A stretch of DNA of 64,000 nucleotides. It comes from Ditylenchus dipsaci (taxonomy: Eukaryota > Nematoda > Chromadorea > Rhabditida > Anguinidae). The notes under the pieces are model-generated. The model did no database searches, was not told the origin of the DNA, and was given only the letters and a program-made list of their open reading frames with translations. Below are positions 56,268 to 64,000 of the stretch, piece by piece (position 1 is the first letter of the stretch; each line of letters starts with the position of its first letter). The translations under genes and the position numbers were made by a program. The stretch lies in the NCBI GenBank assembly GCA_004194705.1, contig SADC01000030.1, positions 124,001 to 188,000 of the forward strand. Reading direction: 5' to 3'.

Positions 56268-56541
56268 CAGTCGACGCTCGATTAAGGACACAAAATTTTG
56301 TTGGTTTTGGTTTTCAAATAAATAAAAATCGATATATGGACGCGGCGTAGGGGCGTTTGGCCCTTTTTTCCATTTGTGGAAAAAAGGGCCAAACGACTTA
56401 CGTAAGTCGTTTGGCCCGTTTTTTCCACAAATGGAAAAAGGGCCTAAAGGCTACGACCTATGGACGCTCGATACAAGGACAGCTCGATTTAAGGACAGTG
56501 TTTGCCCGTCCCCAGGCTGTCCTTAAATCGAGCGTCAACTG
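56268..56541. mobile_element. Pogo/Tigger-type MITE
   Basis: The ends CAGTCGACGCTCGATTAAGG and, inverted, CAGTTGACGCTCGATTTAAG are flanked by TA. The centre is a hairpin around TTACGTAAGTCGTTTGGCCC. No ORF. Confidence 0.75.
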
Positions 56542-56885
56542 TATATTTTTTATCATGGAAAGTCTAGCACAATTTTCGTTACAATCCTGAGTTATACATG
56601 ATTTTTATGATTTTGTTATTAGCATACAGCAAAAAATTAAAACCTGTTTAACAAATATAATTTCGTTTCTGAGATTCATACTCCCACAATTCCCATTAAA
56701 TATAAAATTGCTAAAGTCAGTCGAATAATATCTCCTGCTGTTGTACTTGTTAATTCTTCAATTTCACTAGTTATATCACTTGATTGCATTCATCAACACC
56801 AATAAAGCACATTCAATAACGAAAGACTCATTATTTCAAAAATTGAGTATATAGGCGTCTAATAACCTCAATACATTAAAACGAC

Positions 56886-56958
56886 ATGTTGGCTCAGTGG
56901 GTAGTGGCTCAGGGTCTTACCACTCGGGTGGTCGGTTCGAATCCGGACAGTGGCAGGT
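56886..56958 (+). repeat. tRNA-like segment (SINE head)
   Basis: Box A-like TTGGCTCAGTGGGTAGTGG and a consensus box B GGTTCGAATCC at good spacing. The CCACTCGGGTGG hairpin sits where a variable arm would be, but the T-stem has a mismatch and there is no acceptor stem, so a working tRNA is doubtful. Confidence 0.5.
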
Positions 56959-57296
56959 ATACTTTTTTTCCAGTGGAATACCACCTTGATTCCAGTGGAA
57001 TACCACCTAAATTCCACTGGAATCCCACCTTATTGCCACTGGAACACCACCGAATTCCTCACGCATCCGATGGCACTCCCACTGGTGATTTGGTGATGAA
57101 CCAGTAGGAATTAGGTGGGATCCGAGTGGAATTTTTTTATCCGTGCAGCAACAAAAGATACTCATAAGACAACACAAAAACATGTTAGAGATGAGCAGTT
57201 TTGAAAATAAAGACCAAAGAGTAGGCGAATCCTGAGGGTAAAAAAATCGATAAAAATCGATAAATTTTTTTTATCGATTTTCGATTCCCTTCTCCT

Positions 57297-59201
57297 GGGT
57301 ACACGACATTTTTCTACCGCGACATTTTTCTACCTACGACATTTTTCTACCGCGACATTTTTCTACCGGACATTTTTCTACCGGACACTTTTCTACCGCG
57401 ACATTTTTCTAGCGGACACTTTTCTACCGCGACATTTTTCTACCGTGACATTTTTCTACCGGACATTTTTCTACTACAAGAAATTTGTTTGTCACTTTCG
57501 TAGGGCAACTGCTACTATTGGTTGATAAGCCCTGTTTATGATTATTTCATCACGTTCTGGCCTTTCAGATGGACGCTCTCCTTGCTAGCCTCATTATTTA
57601 AATTCAGCTATATTAAACGCAGCCACAGCTATCAGAAACGAAGAGAAGCAGTTAGCAACTTGTACAACTATGGTAGATTCTTAAATCTAAACATTTCTTG
57701 TGAAATTGTAGCGAATTTTATTAGGCGCACCGGTGAAATAGTCGGGCAAGTCCGAAATCAGTCTCGCACATCTGATATGCAGGACAATCTTTCGAGAGTG
57801 GCAGCAAGATAACGAGGAGTTCAAAGAGCCCGCACAGATTCTGATGATTGCAAACCGTCAGAAAATCCAACGAATCTTCAGGTTAGATGTTCGAGTATTC
57901 TCCAAAAAAATCTATTTGGCTTATAGAGCATTGTGATTCCACACTCATACACTATCTACGAAGCAGTGACCGGACGTAAACCAGATGGATGGCTTTTAGC
58001 AGATTCAGGTTATGATCATGCAATCAAAGGCCGAATCTTCATCTTTGGCCGGAAGAGCTATGAGCAGTGGATTGGAATGGTCAAGAAGATTTATGCTGAT
58101 GAGACATTCAAGATATCTTTGCCATTGTTTGAACAAGTTAGAGGTTCACTAAATCCCTTTTATATTTATGAAAATTAATCTAACTTATGTTTTCGTTGTA
58201 CTAGCTAAAAGAAGTGGCTTCGTTTTCGTTTCGACTCTCTCCTCGGTGATGGTCACATTTGTCTGTCCTTAATCAAGTAAGATCGTTTTTACTTGTCTGT
58301 TCATCATAGAATTTTGTAGTAAATACTTGGAGCAGGAATCGATGCAAAAGGGATACAAGAAAAGGATCCAGTCAATTGGCTAGGTTGTAACGACAAGGTA
58401 TTTTTAAATGCTTTTTGAAATTCTCTGACCTATTCAATTTTAGATGATCCCTCAGCAAAGCAATAGCTATGATTGTGGAATTTGCAATTGTCTATTTGCG
58501 CAATCCGTATCACGTGACGTTCTTCCTGACTTCAAGCAACAACAAGTAAAAGAAATTTGCAGAAGAATCTTAAAAGAACCCTTGACGGAGTCATGTCTGA
58601 ACCAAAGAAAATTGATGAATCTATTGTAGGATAGGCCATTCAGTTTTTCCTGCTGTAATGTGTTACTGTTATGTTGATTTCTGAATAAAAAAGAGGCTTA
58701 GATATTCTAGGGTATAATGTTAATTTTTTTGTCAAAGTCGTGACGAACTCTACTGAATTTGACGGTAAGACGAATTACTCGGTTTCCATCAATATGGTCT
58801 AAATAGTAAAGACTGTTGGACCTCAACCTTAGAGCCCTGTGTAGCATGCATTCACCATTTGTTTGCTTTTTCTATCTATGTTGTCCCAACAAATGATTGG
58901 ACGCAAATGAGAACCAAAGAGATAATTTATTAAAGAAATAAATAAATTTGTAAATAGGTATAAAGAGATTATGTGATGTGGATATCATTCTACGGTAGAA
59001 AAATGTAGAGGTGGAATTTTTTTTGGTAGATAAGTGTTAAGTAGAATAATGTCGCGGTAGAAAAATGTCGCGGTAGAAAAGTGTCTGGTAGAAAAATGTC
59101 CGGTAGAAAAATGTCGCGGTAGAAAAATGTCCGGTAGAAAAATGTCGCGGTAGAAAAATGTCGTAGGTAGAAAAATGTCGCGGTAGAAAAATGTCGTGCT
59201 C
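57297..59201 (+). mobile_element. MULE with CGACATTTTTCTACCG tandem arms, encoding MULE and Ulp1 domains
   Basis: The ends GGGTACACGACATTTTTC and, inverted, GGGAGCACGACATTTTTC (boundary within 2 bp) are followed by about eleven units of CGACATTTTTCTACCG on the left (57300-57475) and about nine inverted on the right (59045-59195). The flank CCCTTCTCCT occurs at 57287-57296 and 59202-59211, a 9-10 bp duplication. The interior encodes transposase and protease remnants. At 1905 bp it is shorter than a full element. Confidence 0.85.
57522..58629 (+). pseudogene. MULE transposase fused to a Ulp1/C48 cysteine protease domain (deleted)
   Basis: The first segment (57640-57880) gives RRTGEIVGQVRNQSRTSDMQ, like the end of a FLYWCH finger. 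After a GTTAGA donor and an acceptor at 57926 comes IVIPHSYTIYEAVTG, then GRIFIFGRKSYEQW and YADETFKISLPLFEQV, the MULE block around the first catalytic Asp. The rest of the DDE core is missing. Next come RFRFDSLLGDGHICLSLIK and YLEQESMQKGYKKRI, then, after an intron, QQSNSYDCGICNCLFAQSVS and DFKQQQVKEICRRIL: the Ulp1/C48 fold with the QQ.N.YDCG catalytic cysteine block. Stops at 57812 and around 58375 mean it is not translatable as it stands. Ulp1 domains in MULEs are known from plants (Kaonashi type). Confidence 0.7.
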
Positions 59202-59204
59202 CCC

Positions 59205-59600
59205 TTCTCCTCCCAATACAGCCCTTAATCCATCTAAAATTCAAAAGGCGCCAATTCAAATTTTTCAAATTTTGACTAAAAAAACATGATACCCCCCTGT
59301 GGATCGAAAATTTTTTTTTCTTAGAACCAAAAAACAGCCGGCTTTCTCATGAAATCGGGGTCGAGAAACACGAATATGATGTTATCTCCTCGATCTGATC
59401 AGTCCCCGTGGGGGGATTCTATACTCAAGCCCCTTTTTTTACTATTATCAAACCATCTTCAGCGTGCCCGAGTTAGTCCAGAAATTAAGTTTTGGAAGTC
59501 GAAAAAGTAAAAAAAAATTGTTTTTAGTGCAGAACCACTTGGTTTGGTTGATTTAGACTAGAAAATTTACCGAGGATGGATTTGTCGAGGTTGGATTTAC
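59205..59600. repeat. GC-core palindrome fragment and half AAGTGG MITE
   Basis: 59205-59430 is a one-sided copy of the 5030-5240 segment (CTCCCAATACAGCCC through GATCTGATCAGTCC). 59440-59560 is half of the AAGTGG MITE. The MULE at 57297 inserted into this palindrome, since its right duplication lies in the CTTCTCCTCCCAATACAG part. Confidence 0.65.
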
Positions 59601-59813
59601 ATAGAGCCGATACTTAGTCACTGCCTTGGAACTAGTCATTCCTAATCATTTGAATTTATTGTCGCTTTCGTTTTATAGGCACCCTCTCAAATAAATTCAT
59701 TTTGAAAGCACGAGCTGAATACCTCGTAAGCCATATGTCATGCAAGTTCGCGATTTTTACCAACTTTTGAGGCTCGAGCAAAACTAATTGCCAACACTGA
59801 TTGTGAGCAATCA

Positions 59814-61021
59814 GATTGTGAGCTCCGGGCCCGTCCCGTCTCCGTCCGGACGGCGCCGAAAAGTGAGACGGTCGGACGGCCGCCGTCCAAAAAATAAAAA
59901 TTGGACGGCCGGCCGAAGGCCGGCGAAATTTTTTTTACCAACAGCGCAAGAAATTCAACGCCTGCTTTATAGAAAAGTCCTTTTGCGGACTTTACACCAA
60001 AGTATTGTAATGCTTTATGCCAAGCAGCCTCAAATGTATAAGTTTTTCAGTGTTTTGTAATGAACGAAGATTTTAGAGTTAAGAATATTTTAAATTTTTA
60101 TTTCACTTTTATTTTTTGGGAGATAAAAAGTACACCCAGGGTTTCTGTCAGAGTTTTCAAAGTATATGTTTTAGCACTTGATTTTAGCTAGGAAATATTG
60201 AATCAAACACTCGAGCTGTTGCGGAAATTTCATCACCATTCGGTTTGGGAATGGTTGCCGTCCCTGCTCGAACCCAAACAATTGATCCTGTTGATGAGGT
60301 CATTCAAAGATGCGCCCTTTCAGTGAAAAGCAAAACGGCTGCAGAATTCTGGAAAAATGAGGTCAAGATTTTAAGGTGCAACAAAATACAACTATAATAG
60401 TACTACTTAAGAAAGAAGGCCTATAAAAAACTTGCTCTTGATATCCTTCTGATTCCGGTGGTATCTGGTGCTGTTGAAAGAATGTTTTCTATCATGACTA
60501 TGCATGCAGAGGGCAGAAGAGTCGGCATTGGGGAAGCGCTTTTGAAATCGCGCACTTTGCTTAGTCACAACTCAAAATATGTCACTTAAACAATCGTTTT
60601 TATACTAAAATTTAACGTCAATAATAAATGTGTAACCACTGATAACTAATCCAGAATACATGCACACTGCAATAAGAACAGCCGGTCGAAGACCGGCGAA
60701 AAAAAAATTGACTTTGAACGGCCGGTAGACAATTTCAACTTCAGAGGACGGCGAAATATTGGACGGCCGGCAGAAGGGCGGCGAAAATTTTTTTTAAAGG
60801 ACGGCCGGTTGGACGGCCGGTAGCTGAGTAACAATAAAATATTTATTGGTTTTATCCAAGACCTGAGGGACGGCCGGAGGGACGGCCAAAGGACGGCCGG
60901 TTGGACGGCCGGCCGAACGGAAAAATTTAAGGACGGCCGGTCGGACGGCCGGCGAAAAACGTCAAGACGGCGGACGGGACGCCGTCCGATTTTCGCTTAT
61001 CGCGGTCACTATGATTGTGAG
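59814..61021 (+). mobile_element. hAT element with GGACGGCCGG arrays as arms
   Basis: GATTGTGAG lies at 59814-59822 and 61013-61021, an 8-9 bp duplication, although an extra copy at 59799-59807 makes the left edge uncertain. The right end inverted reads TAGTGACCGCGATAAG, a hAT-like start. The arms (59825-59935 and 60680-60985) are GC-rich GGACGGCCGG units with the CGGCGAAAATTTTTTT spacer. The inside encodes a hAT C-terminus. Confidence 0.7.
60193..60589 (+). pseudogene. hAT transposase C-terminal dimerisation domain
   Basis: The first part reads SSPFGLGMVAVPARTQTIDP and TAAEFWKNEVKIL up to a GTGCAA donor at about 60374. After an acceptor near 60410 comes KLALDILLIPVVSGAVERMF, SIMTMHAEGRR, then LLKSRTLLSHN and a stop at 60587-60589. 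This is the hAT dimerisation signature (LA.D.L.IP..S...ER.FS ... R..L......L). The catalytic region is absent from the element. Confidence 0.75.
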
Positions 61022-61204
61022 AGATAAAACTAATGAGTAATGAATTTGATATTTTGTCTGTTTTGCTGCAAATTTGAGGGCTTAAACACATTTAAAATAT
61101 TATGAGCCAAGCTCGCGCTTATTCAGCAACAATTATTTCCTCGCGAGCTATGTAAGAGCTATGTAGCGAGCTATGTATTGTATGTATTAGATTTACGTAA
61201 GCCC
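61022..61204. other. No feature seen
   Basis: AT-rich sequence with short GCGAGCTATGTA repeats at 61140-61185; nothing else supported. Confidence 0.3.
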
Positions 61205-62812
61205 TCCCAGACTCCCGCGAGACACTTCTTGCGAGACAAAAAATGCGTCTCGCGAGACAAAGTCACGTAACATGTCTCGCGAAACATGGTGCTCGAAAAA
61301 CAAGCTTCAGATTATTCTAACATATACTAGCTCACCCTCAATCCTAAAACTAGCCTAAAGATAATCGTAAGTGTGCTCAAAACACCAAAAAAGCAGAAAA
61401 CTTGAATTCCCTCACTTTTTATTGGCGTGATCACTATGTGTGAATTTGCGTTGGTCAAAGATTACCAAAAAAATCTTTTTGGTTGCATTGGCTAAGTTAC
61501 GTAAGACAGGCGTTTGTCTACTTTTCGCCTTTTTTGAATTCGCGCCTTTTCTTAATTTCAGTATTTTGCAGCTTAGGACACATTTTTGAGGCCGTTCTGA
61601 TGTGCGCTGGGCTGTTCTAAGTTTTACCATAATTAAAAATTAAAAAAAATGCGAAGAACTCAGAAAAAAATATACACCGTGAAGGTTCAATATCAAAGAA
61701 CTTGAGAAAGATTGGACAAGCGTAGCAACGCCAATATTTCAATGGTAAATTCTTCAGATGGAATTTTAAGGAGAGAACACCGAATTCCGTTGTCTGAATT
61801 ACTATCATCAGTCAAAATGCTTTGGGTAACAAAATGTATATGGCGTATGCACAAGGGCATATCTGCCGCGGGTGTCTTTGCTAAAACTTTTGAGTCCGAT
61901 TTGTCGACCCGTCACGATTTGGCGATTTCTAGGCGCTGGTGTGTAGAAATCTCCACATTTCTGCTATTTCGGGTAATAACAAAGTAATTTATTTAAAAAT
62001 TTACACGAAGGGTGCATGAATGACGTGGAAAATGAATAACAAAGGCGACAAACAACCACACAACAACCAAAAATCGACTGATTGAACACTTAAGCAAAAA
62101 TATATACCGTATTTCTTCTAATTGACGCACATGTGCGCTTATTTTTCAATCACCCAAAAATAGGAAATTTCTGAATTCGATCTCGGTATTTTCGGGTGCT
62201 CAACCGAGATCTGAAAAGTGGAATCAATAGAGCTCGTGGGAGCTATGAAAATGCATCAAACAGCTCATAAAAATATTTACTCTGCTCCGAGATATAAGTA
62301 CTCAAAGTTAGGGGTGTGCGGTTATTAGAGACTGTGCGGCAATGAGAAGAAATACGGTAATTGTCTCGCGAGTCCTTCTGTCTCGCGAGACGAGGCAACT
62401 TTGTCTCGCGAGACGCCTAACGTGTCTCGCGAGACATATCTGTTATGTGACTCTGTCTCGCGCAGTGTTTTCAAAAGTCAAGGTCAAGTTCAAGGTCAAG
62501 GTAAAACTTGACTTTAAAAACTTCAAGGTCGTTTTTCTCGATTTTTAGTAAGGAAAATGGGTCTGAATTTTTTTTCCTATCCCCTAAAGTCAAGATTTTG
62601 CGCTGAACAAAACGTAATTTTCAGAATAACGACATAATTTTTGCACGATGAGATATAGCCTAAAGTCAAGGTAAAATCACCTTGATTTTACCTTGACCTT
62701 GAACTTGACCTTGACTTTTGAAAACACTGGTCTCGCGAGACAAAAAACGTGTCTCGCGAAACTCTCGAGTAATTTTGTCTCGTGTCTCGCGAGAGTCTGG
62801 GGAGGGCTGTAT
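61205..62812. mobile_element. Foldback with GTCTCGCGAGAC palindromic units
   Basis: The ends AGCCCTCCCAGACTCCCGCG and, inverted, AGCCCTCCCCAGACTCTCGC enclose units of GTCTCGCGAGAC at 61225-61290, 62360-62460 and 62730-62795. A hAT MITE is inserted at 62463-62729. I found no target duplication and no transposase. The frame at 61712-61987 has no recognisable homology. Confidence 0.6.
62463..62729. mobile_element. hAT MITE inside the GTCTCGCG foldback
   Basis: The ends CAGTGTTTTCAAAAGTCAAG are inver​ted repeats; the arms are AAGGTCAAGTTC units. The octamer GTCTCGCG is exact on both sides (62455-62462 and 62730-62737). A related left end (CAGTGTTTCCAAAACTCAAG) starts at 63448 and runs toward the window edge. 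Confidence 0.85.
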
Positions 62813-63032
62813 GAATTTTTCGGGCAGCGGTAAATTGATCCCCGGTAAATTTATCCTCCACATTTTTAATGGTTCTGAGGTTCAAATCCAAAATCAATCC
62901 GCCCACACTTAATTATGCCAATTCGCCCACAGTAAATTCGCCCAGGGTCAATTCGCCCACAGGTAAATTCGCCCACGACTCTTAAATTTGATAAAAGGAA
63001 CCGAAAAGGGAACGCGAATATCCTTGAAACTA

Positions 63033-63330
63033 GAGATGGCCTCGGGACGGGAATCCCGTCCCGACGGTTTTTTATGGTATATCCCGTCCCGGAAAATTTC
63101 CAGTCTGTCCCATCTCGAAAAAATATTCATTTTTTGTCCCGTCCCGCTAGAAAATTTAAGCTAAAAATCCGGGATGGGACGGGACATCCCGTCCCGCCCG
63201 ACGCAAATTAGGCCATTTTTCCGTCCCGAATCCCGTCCCGAATTTTTTTTTACCTTGTCCCGTCCAGAATTTTTTATAGTAAATTTTGCCCCGTCCCGTG
63301 GCCAAATTGAAATTGGCCATTTGCCATCTC
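63033..63330. mobile_element. hAT-like element with CCCGTCCCG units
   Basis: The ends TAGAGATGGCCTCGGGACGG and, inverted, TAGAGATGGCAAATGGCC resemble those of 4264-5465. Flanks CTTGAAAC (63025-63032) and CTCAAAAC (63331-63338) share 6 of 8 bases. The interior is GGGACGGGA units in both orientations, with no coding. Confidence 0.6.
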
Positions 63331-63338
63331 TACTCAAA

Positions 63339-64000
63339 ACACCAAAAAGATAGGATTTGAACAAAGTTTTGTTAACTGGGGCCTTACTACTCATATGGCC
63401 TACCGCATAAAGAAGCTCTGGTATGCATGCTTTTCATGCATCCAGAGCAGTGTTTCCAAAACTCAAGCTCAACGTCGAACTCAAGGTGAACCTTGAGTTT
63501 AGTAAACTCAAGGTCATCTTTCTCGATTTTTTGTAGGAAAAATGGGTCTGAATTTTTTTCTCTATCCCCAAAGTCAAGTTTTTGTGCTGAAAAACGTACT
63601 TTTCAGAATTTCGATATTTTTTTAAGATGAGGTATAGCCATTTTTTAGACCGAATATCACTTTGAATTTACCTTGACTTTAGCAGGGTCAAAGTCAAGAT
63701 GAATTCAAGGTAATTTTCGGCCTAAAAATGGCTATATATCATGTTTAAAAAAGATATCGAAATTCTGAAAAGTACGTTTTGTTCAGCACAGAAACTTGTT
63801 TTTAGGGGTTGTGGAAAAAAATTTAGCCCCATTTTTCCTCATGGTGGGGAAAACCGATAAAATTGCACTATTTTATCGGTTTTTAATCGGTTTTATCCTT
63901 TTTTTATTCCTTATTTTGCTGATTCAGACCCTTTTACTGATTCTTTTTTTACCAAAACGATAAAGAAAAGTATAACGAGAATATTAGCGACCTATTTTAC
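63339..64000. repeat. GC-core fragment and partial hAT MITE at the window edge
   Basis: 63370-63445 matches the edge of the GC-core family (GCCTACCGCATAAA, GGTATGCATGC). From 63448 a relative of the 62463 MITE follows, with inverted halves around GAATTTACCTTGAC at 63665-63715, and is cut or altered near 63830. The last 150 bp show nothing else. Confidence 0.5.

Larger units (their letters stand above)
55860..57135. mobile_element. Foldback with CCAGTGGAAT arms enclosing a Tigger MITE and a tRNA-like segment
   Basis: Arms at 55862-56145 and 56965-57130 are dense in TTCCAGTGGAATTCCAC-like units. The ends read GCACACGGAAAAATGAAG and, inverted, TGCACGGATAAAAAAATT. A Tigger-type MITE is nested at 56268-56541 and the tRNA-like segment lies at 56886-56958. 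The duplication is unclear (possibly AGCA), so the superfamily is open. Confidence 0.6.

Noticed and set aside
61712..61987. 91-codon open frame on the plus strand
   Set aside because: No family resemblance, no flanking splice sites and it lies inside a foldback; a diverged transposon interior is possible but cannot be shown.

Overview
The window reads as a nematode nuclear genome fragment. It is AT-rich, and genes are split by many short introns (often about 40-60 nt) with TTTCAG-type acceptors. Most first exons have a 3' splice acceptor only 8-45 nt before the ATG, which is what spliced-leader trans-splicing leaves. The NOP10 protein is strikingly nematode-like. No prokaryotic gene, LTR element or CRISPR array was found. 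The species cannot be named from sequence alone.

Host genes, left to right: a SKP1-like first exon (minus, 1.6-1.8 kb); the catalytic end of a fatty-acid 2-hydroxylase (3.0-3.6 kb); NOP10 (7.6-8.0 kb); a small membrane protein (9.1-9.7 kb); a 12-exon class-2-like secreted semaphorin (minus, 15.3-23.3 kb); NSE1, the RING subunit of SMC5/6 (30.0-31.5 kb); an acidic serine-rich protein (31.6-32.5 kb); a UMA-domain UBAP1-like gene (minus, 34.5-36.0 kb); MAF1 (37.3-38.3 kb); archease and the DEAD-box helicase DDX18/Has1 as a probable two-gene operon (39.6-44.0 kb); and translation elongation factor eEF1B (54.4-55.0 kb). Functions span rRNA and tRNA biogenesis, Pol III control, translation, genome maintenance, lipid hydroxylation, axon guidance and ESCRT sorting, so this is an ordinary housekeeping neighbourhood.

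The rest is dominated by DNA transposons, nearly all of foldback shape. The most distinctive class has terminal inverted repeats built from short tandem repeats of about 10-20 bp, a different unit in each element, and 8-10 bp target-site duplications (TSDs) that can be read directly. Three members carry FLYWCH/MULE transposase remnants, and one of these (57.3-59.2 kb) also carries a Ulp1/C48 SUMO-protease domain, so I assign the class to Mutator-like elements (MULEs). Also present are hAT elements (8 bp TSDs), a Merlin element with an exact 8 bp TSD, a mariner-type MITE, a piggyBac-like TTAA palindrome, pogo/Tigger-type MITEs with TA ends and tRNA-derived segments. From 44.2 to 52.1 kb these are nested at least three deep.

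Four conserved host genes (FA2H, semaphorin, MAF1, archease) carry single-base frame breaks, mostly missing bases in short homopolymers, while NOP10, NSE1, DDX18 and eEF1B are clean. Uncorrected long-read assembly errors explain this better than pseudogenes.
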